Shown here: piece by piece, positions 11,614 to 22,719 of the stretch
How the letters are laid out: each line of letters begins with the position of its first letter
How positions within the stretch are numbered: the first letter of the stretch is position 1
Source of the DNA: Voacanga thouarsii
Taxonomy: Eukaryota > Streptophyta > Magnoliopsida > Gentianales > Apocynaceae
Length of the DNA stretch: 64,000 nucleotides
Assembly: GCA_026120185.1 (NCBI GenBank)
Contig: JANUWF010001165.1
Span: 1,798,001-1,862,000, forward strand
Reading direction: 5' to 3'
Made by a program: the position numbers and the translations under genes
The notes under the pieces: generated by a model
What the model saw: the letters and a program-made list of their open reading frames with translations, nothing else
The model's database searches: none
Told to the model about the DNA's origin: nothing

Positions 11614-13540
11614 TTTGTTTTCTTTTATTTAGGTATGTTTTTATTTTGTTATTATTTTCTTTGTGCTTTTATTTGTATTTTGTTTTATAGGAATAAAGAC
11701 CTCGTGGAAAAGCCCTTCTCTTTTCCTTAAGCTTGGCCATTTATTGGAGCATTCTTGCACTTGGACAGTATTGCTTAAACTTTCTAACTCCTTATTATTT
11801 TTAGTCCCTTTGGAGATACTTTCTTGTGTTTAATTTTTTTGCCAATGAGGACATTGTTCAATTTAAGTGTGGGGAAATGGTTTGGTGATATGCTTTGTCC
11901 AAGTTTTTATCAATTATCTTGGTGTTTTCTTAGTATTGAGCGACATTGAAATATTTTGAAATTGAGAAATAATTTTATTTTGAGCACAAAGTATGAAGTA
12001 TTTTCGTTCTTATCTTTTCCCTTTTATTTTTGGTCCCATGGCATTGTTTTCCTTGTTCTATTTATTTGTCCATTGAGGACAATGTCCAGTTTAAGTGTGG
12101 GGAATTGATTTGATTGACAAGTCTTCTATACATATAGTTTAGCCTTCTTGAAAGAATTTTGAGCAAAATTTTCAAAAATTTCCCTGACTTTCATTGAGAT
12201 TTCAAGCTATATTTTTAATGCATGTCTTTATGATAGATTATAGAGCATATGTTCTAGATCATTTATAGCTTATGCATGACTTTTTGCAAGCACTTGGACA
12301 AAGTAGTTCTTGATCAAATGCTTTGTATTGTTCTTAAACCTGTTTTTCTACTAAAATTCATGGAGCATTCTAGAACTTACTTGAATATCTCTCGAGGCGA
12401 AGTAAGAAAGACAATCATGATTTAACTTAGGGATGACAGTAATAGGCCTTCTTTGGATAGTTTGAGCTTTTCAAGCTTACCTATTTTCATAACATCCGTA
12501 GTACCTATTTTAAGCCTAAATGGTTGATTTCTTTCATTAAAACCCGTCACAATATTTTGTCCATTGCTTGTTGCTGAGAGTTTGAATAATTTTCCAAATC
12601 TTTATGCTCTTGTGGATGAAAGTATATGTATGAGAATGTTGAGAAAGAATGTTGGGATAAAGATTATGACTTGTTACTTTTAGTTATGGATCAATAATGA
12701 GTTGAGCTGAAAAGAGGAAAGGGAAGGAAGAAAGAGGAGAAAAAGAATAGAGGGATTGAAAAAAAAATAAAAAGCTGTTAGGAAGAATTGAAAAGAGAGA
12801 TTGAAAACAAGTGAGAAAAAATAACAACAGTAGGAGTGAAAAAAACTTAATGAAAAAAGAAGAAAGAAAAGATCACAAAAGGAATAGTGATTGAGCTGTA
12901 AAAGTTAAGTTCATATTAAAGTACTTGACACCATTGCTGGAAAATTTGAGTGATCTTGGGAAAGAAATAGAGAAGAGTTGATGAGAAAGAGAAAGAGTGA
13001 AAATGCAGGATTTGCTTGAGTGGAGCTAGAATTGCTGAATAAGGTTATGATTTGATTGATTTTTGAAATAGGAGAGTAAGAAGAGTTGGAAATTATTAAT
13101 TCATTTGTTTATCCTTTTCTTGTGAACTTTCAGTTTCTTTGACTTTTGATTCTCCTATATCCTTTGTTTGATAAGCTATATTACAAGCCTTTAGCCTTAC
13201 ATTACAAGCTTAAAAGTCCTACTTGACCTAAGTAGAATCATGATATGTCTCGGATTAGTGGAGAGAGTGTATGAAGAGTAAGCCTATGGAATGCATATTC
13301 TTTTTGAACTAAATTCTTTCCAATGGTTTGAGAATATTGTGAAGTATTCTGATAGTTCTACTGAGTCATTTATCACTTACACAAGTCTTGCATTGGTTGT
13401 GAAAGATGTAGTAGCATGTGTTTTATGTTCTTGAATGAAGAAAGTATTGAAGATATGGTTTGGAAATTGATTGAGTGATTGATTTAACCTTGTGTTTTCC
13501 TACTTGTTTTTTATACTTTGCTTGAGGACAAGCAAAGAGC
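11614..13540 (+). other. Noncoding tail of N1 interior
   Basis: About 1.9 kb with no coding sequence. It contains two copies of a phrase near 11845-11880 and 12075-12108 (gaggacaatgt..tttaagtgtgggg), each resembling a polypurine tract with its flank, and a purine-rich stretch (12700-12880). Similar tails occur in the minus-strand relatives at 25954-26905 plus 36390-36990 and at 41204-42540. Confidence 0.6.
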
Positions 13541-13544
13541 TAAG

Positions 13545-13556
13545 TGTGGGGGAATA
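13545..13556 (+). other. Polypurine tract of N1
   Basis: tgtgggggaata directly before the TG start of the right LTR, preceded by the family phrase cttgaggacaagcaaagagc. This is the expected plus-strand DNA priming site. Confidence 0.7.
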
Positions 13557-15101
13557 TGATAGGGGCTAAATTAGTTATGTTTTTCCTAGTTATTTGAGGT
13601 TCTTTTATGATATATTTTGTTCAATAACTAGTTATATTGTTTCATATTTGAGATTTTATCCTTGGAAAGGTAGTTTGTTTATTATTTCAGATTTTTAGGG
13701 TAAAACGAAATAAAAATGTCGCAAAACAGAGGAGAGGCGGTGCCAACTGGGGCTCTAGAACTAGCACCAGCCATGCACTGGATTGCGCAAACTTTAAAGC
13801 GATAAAAAATTAGTGAAACAGAGCGAAACAGAGTGGAACCGGCACCAGCTCCAAGAGTCAAGGTGGCGCTGGCTGCATTCTGGTCTTCATTGTGCAAAAT
13901 TCAGAGAAAAATCGATGAACAAGTAGAGAAGCAGAACACAACCAACACCGGCTCTGAGAGCCAAGGTGGCGCCAGTTGTGCCCTAAAGATAAGGCGGTGC
14001 TTGATGTTTTCTACGCTGTTTTTGGTAATCTGTGGAGTTTTAGTATCTTCCAACTTCTACTCGGCCAAGAACTCTATACCTATGAGTTTTGGCACTTCTT
14101 AAGTCTATAAATAGATGGAAAAACACAAGGAAAAAGGGGGAGAATTCATTAATCATCATAGAAAATTACTCAACCAAAGGAAGAATTCTTCAATTCAAAG
14201 AGGATTGTACAAGAAGGTCTTCAAAGGAAGAAGAAAGAGGCTTGTCCATGAGTGCTTTCTTTTACTTTGTTTTCTTTTTCTTGAACAATGATAATTTAAC
14301 TGTTTCATTGTAATTTAACATTGTTTTAGATATTCATGATTTTTAGAGATATTTGATCTTTTGATTAATTGATTGTTCTTCTTGGTATTCAATTACTTGT
14401 GTGTATTATGAGATTAATTGGTTGTTTCTTTTCATTAATTTGCTAGACCAAAGAGGTTGATGGTGATTGCAATTAATTAATTTCATATTTATTGGTTGTT
14501 AACTTGCTAGACCAAAGAGGTTAATTGCTGAGGATTGAGTAATTGAAGGTTAATTAATGTTTGCCAGACCAAGAATTCATTGATTAATTTCATGGTTTAA
14601 ATTTGCCAGACCAAGGAAATTTAATCAAGGATTGTGTTTAATGCATCTTGTGGATGAATTAGTTGAGACAAACCAAGTGATGCTAATTTATCTATAAGAT
14701 AGTAATTAGTTGAGACAGACCAAGTGATGCTAATTTACCTTTATCCTTCATGGTGCCAAGAGAATGATTAGTTATGACAATGGTTAGGTCATTTGAGATC
14801 ATATTTGTGTAAACAATGGTTTGAGTTACATACTTCATCCTTGACATGTATTATTTTTGTTTTTATTTTTCTTTGTTTTATTTTATTTCTTTTTCACTTT
14901 ATCGAGTCGTTTGAACAATGAAAGAAATGTGATTAATATCTACTTGTTCCTGGAGGATCGACACTCGTTTGAATCCTATACTCGGTTAATGATGAGTACG
15001 CTTGCTCATATGTGTGATTTGGGTTGATCGTTTTAATTTAAACTTGATTGGGAATGTGCTTAGTTTTTGTATGATTTTTACACCCAAGTCCGGACACATC
15101 A
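13557..15101 (+). repeat. 3' LTR of N1
   Basis: Begins TGATAGGGGCTAAATTAG and ends ggacacatca. It is 67 bases longer than the 5' LTR, chiefly because a segment around aacttgctagaccaaagaggtt is duplicated (about 14460-14525). The TATA box is at 14106-14113. The sequence to its right is the CCT8 fragment rather than the gypsy LTR seen left of N1. Confidence 0.85.
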
Positions 15102-15974
15102 TTGTCTATTGTTCCATCCATTAAACAACTCAAGATCAGATCATATACTGTGAAAGAAGTGCACAGATTGGCACCATCTCTGATTTCCTCCTGCTGTGCC
15201 TTCCCAGCCAAAACTAAAATATTCATCGTAAGGTGTTGAACTTCAAGCTCATTACCAATAGTGGCAGCATCATTTGTTACAAAAAATTTATCCAAATGAT
15301 TAATGACCATCTTATTTATACCTAAACAAATTGAAAACATATTACAATAAAGTAAGAACTTTCCTCCAAAAAGACATAGATAATACATGGAAAAGCAAAG
15401 GCCAGTTGTAATTTATTCTTAATTTTCTATGGAAATTTTTGCAAGAATCTATTATATCCACATTTGGAGAACATCATTAATTCCTTAGAAATACTAATTA
15501 ACGCCCTGAACAATTCAAAGTGAGAGAAGCCAGGGATTATTTAGCACTAAAGATTTTCAACATTTTCCTGAGAATGCAACTGTCAATTACGTTGACAGCA
15601 TTGCCTACGAACCCGAAAATAGGTAATTGTAGCATCATAACATCTCTAAGGAAGTAGTGAACAGTTTTCCAAATCGAAATCTGAAGATAATTCCTGAATA
15701 TTCAAAAAGCATAATAGGCTAAAACCCTAGAACAAAAGATCACTCCAATGGCAAAAAAGGATTCCATAGTTCTCCAAATGATTGAGGCCTAGAGCAAAAA
15801 GTGAAGGAAATGTGTTAATATGCTTACCACTGGGGCCGAGTGAAGTATGGGTGATTTGGGAGAGCTGTTTACAGGCGTTGATGTTTTTGAGGACGGCTTT
15901 GTCGAGGCCCAAGAGATAGTTGTGGCCCTCCTTCGGCATTGTATGCTATATGGCTGCATCCCAAAACCCACCAC
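15102..15974 (-). pseudogene. CCT8: CCT8 (TCP-1 theta) pseudogene, first two exons
   Basis: N-terminal part of the theta subunit of the cytosolic CCT/TRiC chaperonin, which folds actin and tubulin among others. Exon 1 (15828-15974) starts MVGFGMQPYSIQ; a frameshift near 15937-15942 then leads into PKEGHNYLLGLDKAVLKNI and TSLGPSG. The intron (15322-15827) has GT and AG ends and joins in phase (SG to INKM). Exon 2 reads INKMVINHLDKFFVTNDAAT, then ELEVQH, AGKAQQEE and DGANL. It probably ends at a GT at 15163-15164, because similarity stops there. The LTR of N1 begins after a further 61 bases. The equatorial-domain residues of the ATP site (GP.G, NDAAT, GDG altered to RDG) are partly kept. The rest of the gene (over 400 residues) is absent. 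The intron shows this is a genomic fragment and not a processed copy. Confidence 0.9.
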
Positions 15975-16956
15975 TTTCCAACTGTTTTGCTTTTCTGATC
16001 AAACAAAACCCTCCGTATTGATGCGCATAACATCATGCGATCAGCCAAAATTTCCCTTTTCACTTCTGCTACTTATATATCTTCTCTCCATGCTCAACAC
16101 CAGGGCAAAGAAAAGGGTGCCTAAGAGTGTGTGTGGGCTTTGCACAGTGGTAGACAATAGAACAAAAAGGATAAAGAAACTGGAGAATGCTCTAGAACTC
16201 CAATTCCCCTTGGCCGGTACTCTATGGAACGTCCAATAAGGTCGACTTGGTTTGAATTAATTATTTTACTTTTACTTGTAAGTGCCAAAAATCATAGAAG
16301 TGTTTCCCATCTTAGGCATAGGACAAAAAGGATTCTTATGGTTCTTGAAATTTTATTCTGAAAATGATGCCAAATGTACAATTCTCCTTCAAAAATTTTA
16401 AGGTTCAATTACTCTTTTACACAACAGTGGTAGATAAACGAGACTAATGCAGAGTGCGATTATCTGAATTATCTTTTTTTCCAAAAGAAAATAATGGGAT
16501 CACTTAACTATAAATGCAATAATTATTCGATTTATATTATGGTTTTCACACCACTCTGTCTTCCCTATCAGAAATGAAGCCCAATTAATATTACCATTAA
16601 TACACTCATAAGCCATAAATTTCAGAAATTACAAGAACATTGTTGAACCAAAAAAGTGAAGATTAAAAATCAATCTCTTCTTCATGAATTAACAAAAAGA
16701 ACCTACTTATCACCTTGAAGTTGTAGTTTAGTTGAAGGATATATGCCAAGTAGAGAGAGAGAGAAACCTAATGCATTTACAAACATAGACGTATCAAATT
16801 AACGATGTCGTCGCGGTGTGGAGCTACTGCCAAAAAGATACTATTGTTCTTTTGACAAATAATTCGTTTCTCTCTCTATATATGATAATCTACGATTTTC
16901 TTTTTGTCAGTACCGTTTCCGGCTTGGACGGAAGACTGATTCTTCTGCGCCCCTCC
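15975..16956. other. Upstream flank of the CCT8 fragment
   Basis: About 1 kb between the CCT8 start codon and the satellite. It would hold the CCT8 promoter on the minus strand, but no clear TATA box or other element was identified. An ORF at 15847-16239 on the plus strand overlaps exon 1 and is a shadow. Part of the stretch (16795-16960) is richer in GC than its surroundings. No transposon was recognised. Confidence 0.4.
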
Positions 16957-19075
16957 AACCTCTAGATTTGTTAAAACTACTAAGAAAAGTGCTATGACAA
17001 AATTTGTATAAGATATATTTTGGCACATAATGTAGAATAATATCTAGAAAAATATCTAAAACCTAACATATTAAAAAAGATAGACATATCATATTAACGA
17101 TCTAATCATTATATTTTTTAAAAGTGTTATGACAAAATTTGGAAGTAATCAGATATATTTTGACACAAAATCTAGCATAATATTTAAAAAAAATCCAAAA
17201 CCTAACGCATTTACAAAGATAGGCATATCAGATTTATGATCCAACCGTTAGATTTGTTAAAATTTTTAAGAAAAGTGTTATGACAAAATTTGAAGGTAAT
17301 TTGATATATTTTGGTACCTAATCTACATTAATACCTAAAATAAATCCAAAACCTAAGACATGTACAAAGATAGCCATATCAAATTAATGATCCAACCATT
17401 AGATTTGTTAAAATTTCTAAGAAAAATGTTATGACAAAATTTGAAGGTAATCGGATATGTTTTGGCACATAATCTAGCATAATCTCTAGAAAAATATATA
17501 AAACCTAACGATTTGCAAAGATAGGAGTATTAAATTAATGATCTAACCATTAGATTTGTTAAAATTACTAAGAAAAGTGTTATGAAAGATTTGAAACTAA
17601 TCAAATATATTTTGGCACATAATCTAGCATAATATTTAGAAAAATATCCAAAACCTAATGCTTTTTCAAAGATAGGCATATCCAATTAGCGAACCAACCG
17701 TTAGATTTCTTAAAATTGCTAGGAGAACTGTTACGACAAAATTTGAAAGTAATCAAATATATTTTGGTATATAGTCTAGCATAATATCTAAAAAAGTATA
17801 AAAAACCTAACGCATTTACAAAGATAGACGTATCAAATTAATGATTTAACTGTTAGATTAGCTAAAATCACTACAAAAAGTGTTATGACAAAATTTGAAG
17901 GTAATTGGACATAGTTTGGTACAATCTAGCATAATATCTAAAAAAAAAATCCAAAATCTAACGCATTTAAACGACATGCATATTAAATTAATGATTCAAC
18001 CGTTAGATTTGTTAAAATTTCTATTAAAAAAAGTGTCATAACAAGATTTGAAAGTAATGAAATATATTTTGACATATAATCAAGCATAATACTTAGAAAA
18101 ATAACCAAAATCTAATGCATTTACAAAAATAGGCGTATCAAATTAATGATCAAACCGTAAGATTTGTTAAAATTGTTAAGAAAAATGTTATGACAAAATT
18201 TGAGGGTAATCGGACATATTTTGGCACATAATATAGTTCAATATCTAGAAAAATATCCAAAACCTAACACATTTACAAAAAGAGCCGTATCAAATGAATG
18301 ATCCAATCGTTAGATTTGTTAAAATTGCTAAGAAAATGTTATGACAAAATTTGAAGGTAATCGGATATAGTTTGACACATAATCTAGTATAATATCTTGA
18401 AAAATATCCAAAATCTGACACATCTACAAAGATAGACATATCAAATTAACGATCCAACCTTTAGTAATCTAGTATAATATCTTGAAAAATATCCAAAATC
18501 TGACACATCTACAAAGATAGGTAATCGATATAGTTTGACACATAATCTAGCATAATATCTTGAAAAGTATCTAAAATCTTACACATTACAAAAGATAGGC
18601 ATATCAAATTATCGATCCAACCGTTAGGTGTGTTAAAATTACAAAAAAAAAAAAAGTGTTATTACAAAATTTGATGGTAATTGAATATATTTTGACACAT
18701 TATCTATCATAATATCTAGAAAAATATCTAAAACCTAACACAATTACAATGATAAGCGTATTGAATTAATGATCTAACCATTAAATTTGTTAAAATTTCT
18801 AAGAAAAGTGTTATGACAAAATTTGAAGGTAATCGAATATATTTTGGTGCTTAATCTAGCATAATATCTAAAAAATTGGTAAAACCTAACACATTTACAA
18901 TAGTAGGCGTCAAATTAATGATCCAATAATTAGATTTGTTAAAATTGCTAAGAAAGGTGTTATGACAAAATTTTAAGGTAATCAGATATATTTTGGTACA
19001 TAATCTAACATAATATTTAAAAAAATATTCAAAACCTAATGCATTTACAAAAATGGGCGTAACAAATTAATGATC
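16957..19075 (+). repeat. Satellite array, unit about 151 bp (left block)
   Basis: Tandem repeats marked by the phrase gttatgacaaaatttg at about 17126, 17277, 17428, 17579, 17730, 17882, 18035, 18187, 18338, 18658, 18810 and 18959; intervals are 149-153 bases, apart from a partly deleted and duplicated stretch at 18420-18600. Other unit landmarks are ccaaccgttagatttgtt, gataggcgtatcaaatt and cacataatctagcataat. Units differ from each other by many substitutions, so the array is old or unhomogenised. The AT content and unit length are in the range of plant centromeric and pericentromeric satellites, but location on the chromosome cannot be seen. Confidence 0.9.
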
Positions 19076-20489
19076 TGATGTGTATGAGTTTGGGGATAAA
19101 AATCGTATAAAAATAAGCACATTCCCAATCAAGTTTAAATTAAAATGTTAATCCCAAATTACACATATGAGCAAGCGTGCTCATCATTAAGCATAGCATA
19201 GGGTTTAAAACAAGTGTCGATCCTCAAGGAACAAGTATGTATTAATAACTTTTCTTTCATTGTTTAACCGGCTCAATAAAGTGGAAAAGAATAAAAAGGA
19301 AAAATAAAAAAAATTAAAGAATATATACATGTCAAGGATGGAGAATTATATAACTCAAACCATTATTTTGACAAATATGACCTTAAAATATCCAATCATT
19401 ATCATAACTAATTATTCTCTTGGCATCTTGAAGGATTAAGATAGATTCACTTCTTTTTCAATCCATGAAATCACTATCTTCTAGACAAATTAGCATCATA
19501 TATCCTGTCTCAACTAATTCACCCAAAAGATGCATTAAACACAATCCTTGATTAAATCTCCATATCCTGACAAATTTAAAATATGAAATTAATCAATGAA
19601 TCCATATCTTGGCAAACATCACTTAACCTTTAATTACCTAGTTCTTAGCAATTAACCCATTTTCTGAGCAAGTTAAGAGACAACAAATATGAAATTAATA
19701 AATTGAAACCACCATCAACCTCTTTTCCAAGCAAGTCAATAGAAAGAAACAACAAATTAATCTCCTAATCAGCATAAGTAATTAAATACCAAGAATAACA
19801 ATCAATTAATCAAAAGATCAAAGTAACTCTAAAAGTCATAAATACCTAAAACAATGTCAAATTACAATAAAACAATTAATACATTGTTGTTCAAGAAAAG
19901 AAAACAAAGTTAAAATAAAGCACTCATAGACAAGTCTCATTCTTCTTCTTTCGTAGACTCTCTTGTATAATCCTCATTGATTTAGTGAATTCTTTCTTGA
20001 TTTTGAGTAATTTTTTATTTCGATCCGTGAATTCTCTCTTTTCCCTTGTGTTTTTCCTCTATTTATAGACTTTAGAAATGCCTAAATTCGTCCCTCTAGG
20101 GTTTTTAGCCGAATAGAAGTAAGAAAATACTAAAACTCTGCAAATTGCCAGAAAATGAACACAAAAGTCAAGGCACTGCCTCAGCACCAGTGCACAGTCG
20201 GTGCCGCCTGTCTTGCCTAGGGCCAGCGCCGGTTGTGTTCTGTTCTCCCGTTCATTAGCCTATTTTTCTTGATTTTCACGCTACTCCTTCCAGACTGCAA
20301 CCGGCGCCACCTCTGTTCTGTTCCGCGACGTTTTTATCTTATTTTTCCCTTAAAATCTGAAATAATGCACAAAATATCTTTCCAAGGGTAAAATCTCAAG
20401 TATGAAGGGATATGACTAGTTATTGCACAAAATATATCACAAAATGGCCTCAAATAACTAGGAAATAATGACTAATTTAGGCCCTATCA
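19076..20489 (-). repeat. Solo LTR of the N1 family inside the satellite
   Basis: Reverse-complement copy of the N1 LTR: starts TGATGTGTATGAG and ends ggccctatca on the plus strand. Flanked by tgatc (19071-19075) and cgatc (20490-20494), a 5 bp target duplication with one change. Removing LTR and one duplicate restores a satellite unit of about 152 bases. TATA on the minus strand at 20059-20070. GC-rich palindromic stretch at 20160-20330. A solo LTR forms when the two LTRs of an element recombine. Confidence 0.9.
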
Positions 20490-20887
20490 CGATCCAATCG
20501 TTTGATTTGTTAAAATTGTTAAGAAAAGTGTTATGACAAGATTTGAAAGTAATCGGATATATTTTGACACATTATCCCGCAATATCTAGAAAAATATCTA
20601 AAACCTATTGCATTTACAAAGATAGGCATATCAAATTAATGATCTAATCGTTAGATTTGTTAAAATTATTAAGAAAAGTGTTATGACAAAATTTTTATTG
20701 TAATCAAATATATTTTGGCACATTATCTAGCATAATATCTAAAAAAGCATCCAAAATCTAACGCATTGACAAAGATAGATTTATCAAATTAACGATCCAA
20801 CTGTTATATTTGTTAAAATTACTAAAAAAAAGTGTTATGACAAAATTTGAAGGTAATCAGATATATTTTGGCACATAGTCTAACATA

Positions 20888-20888
<1 letters not shown>
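20490..20888 (+). repeat. Satellite array, right block
   Basis: Continuation of the 151 bp satellite with landmark phrases at 20530, 20680 and 20834. Breaks off at the TG microsatellite. Confidence 0.88.

Positions 20889-20943
<55 letters not shown>
20889..20943 (+). repeat. (TG)n microsatellite, about 27 units
   Basis: Uninterrupted TG run at the right border of the satellite. It follows, on the minus strand, a tRNA-like segment and could be the simple-repeat tail of a SINE-like insertion. Confidence 0.95.
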
Positions 20944-20946
<3 letters not shown>

Positions 20947-20997
20947 AACTAGGTAGTTGGTCCAAAAAACTATATAAAAATTAATAAAATAGTAATA

Positions 20998-21050
20998 GCA
21001 AGATTTGAACACACAACTACTTGAATGTAAACAATTACCTCAACCATGGT
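20998..21050 (-). other. tRNA-like (possible SINE head) on the minus strand
   Basis: On the minus strand an A-box-like word (tggttgaggtaat, 21034-21046) is followed 35 bases later by a B-box-like word (tgttcaaatctt, 21002-21013). The region continues toward the (CA)n run at 20889-20943. This layout of tRNA-like head, body and simple tail is that of a SINE, but the ends and duplication are uncertain (taatg on both sides at best). Confidence 0.35.
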
Positions 21051-21059
21051 ATCTAATGA

Positions 21060-21386
21060 AAGCTTCCATTTTATGTTTACATTTTTTAATATTTGATAAA
21101 ATAAGAAAAATATGATTTTTCATAGTTTAGTATAATTGAGGGTAATAAAATTTCTTTACCCACAATTTCAAAACTCTGTGGCAAAAAATTATTTTTACCC
21201 ACATAATTTTTAAATTTGAGATAAGAAGGAACTTTTACCTATAGAAACGTAGCCGTGACAAAATAAAGTATTACAAAAAATGTTTATATGCCACAAAATT
21301 CAAAATTGTGGTAAAAACTAAGGTTTCACCATAGATTTTGAAATGTTACAAATAAAAGCGTTGCCAGAAGCCACTTTTTTGTAGTG
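21060..21386. mobile_element. CACTA-like transposon terminus (partial)
   Basis: Ends ttttttgtagtg (21375-21386), the reverse complement of the CACTACAAAAAA terminal repeat typical of plant CACTA (En/Spm) transposons, followed by act as the candidate 3 bp target duplication. The preceding 250 bases hold repeated ccaca/gtgg words in both orientations (for example 21292-21312), as expected of subterminal repeats. No partner terminus was found nearby, so this is one end of a deleted or interrupted element. The left limit is approximate. Confidence 0.5.
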
Positions 21387-21389
21387 ACT

Positions 21390-22690
21390 ATATTGTATTG
21401 TCAATGGATTGTTTGAATGTGTTTTCTACTATGATTTTGTTGTGTATATACGTTTGGTACCAAATCTGGCACGTAGGTTCAAAGAACAGAGTAGGAAATG
21501 TAGGAAATGACTTGAAAGAGGAAGTAGAAGAAGATGATGCCCTAGATCGCTTAGCACGTGGAGCCATACCCCTTGGCCTAGACAGAGTTACTCACAAAAA
21601 GAAGAAAAAGAGGTCAAAAAAGGAAAAATGGATCACAATTACACAACCACAACTCTCAACCAAGCTCACCAATCAACAACCACAATTCTCAACTCAACCA
21701 CCACTCTCCACAACACTAAACCACCACAACACAATCTCCTCACAATATCTGCAAAACGAACAATTTTCCAATCCAAGCACAATACTAATATAATGTTTCA
21801 AGAAAGTAATGTTGACCACTACATAATCGAAAACCTAAAGTAAGGATAAAGATATGATCAATGGAATTCCACAACAAATATTACCCATACATAAGATATT
21901 TCTCTGTTAAACGATAACATAAGAGGTATGTGCAATTGGCTATATTAAAGTGAAAGCATGAAGCTTTATCACAAAATAATATTGCCAACCATGGGCCCAT
22001 ACTATTCTATTACCAAAGATTTCAAGAATGCCATTAAGTCAAATTAACCAAGAAGAATATTAGAAATTCGGCCAAAATATACCCATGAAATACCAAAAAT
22101 GAAATTCTCAAAATTGAATTGTAGAAAGTGCAGAAAAAGCATACTACAATATTCTTCAATATATGGGCAATCATCCAATGCAAAGTGAGTGAAGAAATCA
22201 TGCACCAATTAAATGGATTAAAAATTTGCAACTTTACAGAAAAATGAAAATTTTCTTGATTTGAAGGCAAATCTTCAAGAGGAAATCAAGGATTTGATAT
22301 TGGGAAGGCATTTTTGGAATGTTTAGAATGATTCGGCAGTAGGTATGTTGAAAAACCAACGGTGCGTTAAGAGAAAAAATGAGGGAAATTGAGAGGTTTG
22401 AAAAAAAAAAAAAAAAAGGCCAAAATCACCCTTTTACCCATAATGGCCGATGTGATCCGGTGCTTGCTAAAAGAACTTGGACCGATACTGGGTTGTGTTT
22501 GTTTTTGTGCAATTTTTCCCGAGCTAACCCAATGCCAAGTCGGATCACCTGGACTGGCACTCGATCAGCTCTATCCAGAACAAAATCTTTTTGTGGTCTT
22601 TTTTTATTTTTTCTAATAAAAAGAAAAATAAAATGAACATAGTAACTCTTAAAAACATGCATGAATTTCAACACAAAATAAGAAAAATAC
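21390..22690. other. Unassigned stretch
   Basis: No recognisable gene. A 131-residue ORF (21398-21793) encodes an acidic then lysine-rich then threonine, glutamine and asparagine-rich sequence of no known family; composition suggests chance. At 22435-22590 there is a GC-rich island with paired words (gatccggtgc, cggatcacctgg; cttggaccgatactgg, ctggactggcactcg) like those in the U3 of the nearby LTRs, so part of this may be LTR debris of the Athila-like element. Confidence 0.35.
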
Positions 22691-22719
22691 GAATAAAAGA
22701 TTGTTTAAACTGAAAGTAG

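Larger units (their letters stand above)
8749..15101 (+). mobile_element. N1: complete non-autonomous Athila-like LTR element
   Basis: A 6.35 kb element with two recognisable LTRs (8749-10226 and 13557-15101), a primer site complementary to tRNA-Asp just inside the left LTR, and a purine tract (gtgtgggggaata) just before the right LTR. The 3.3 kb interior has no gag, protease, RT or integrase. It carries ORF-X and a long noncoding tail. LTR ends and primer site match those of the gag-bearing element at 22720-46911, so it was presumably mobilised in trans. No target duplication is visible (tttcc on the left, ttgtc on the right). LTRs differ at roughly 8 percent of the positions compared by eye, many of them C-to-T or G-to-A. 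Confidence 0.85.

Noticed and set aside
15847..16239. 130-residue plus-strand ORF
   Set aside because: It overlaps CCT8 exon 1 on the other strand and is its shadow.
17869..17880. cactacaaaaag as the 5' end of the CACTA element ending at 21386
   Set aside because: The satellite runs straight through this position (the word is a point variant of the unit) and the 3 bp flanks, aat and act, do not match.
16957..20888. CRISPR-like repeat array
   Set aside because: Units are contiguous 151 bp copies with no short repeat and spacer pattern, in a plant genome; it is a satellite.
21398..21793. 131-residue ORF as a gene
   Set aside because: Low-complexity lysine, threonine and glutamine runs, no homology words, no promoter or splice context.
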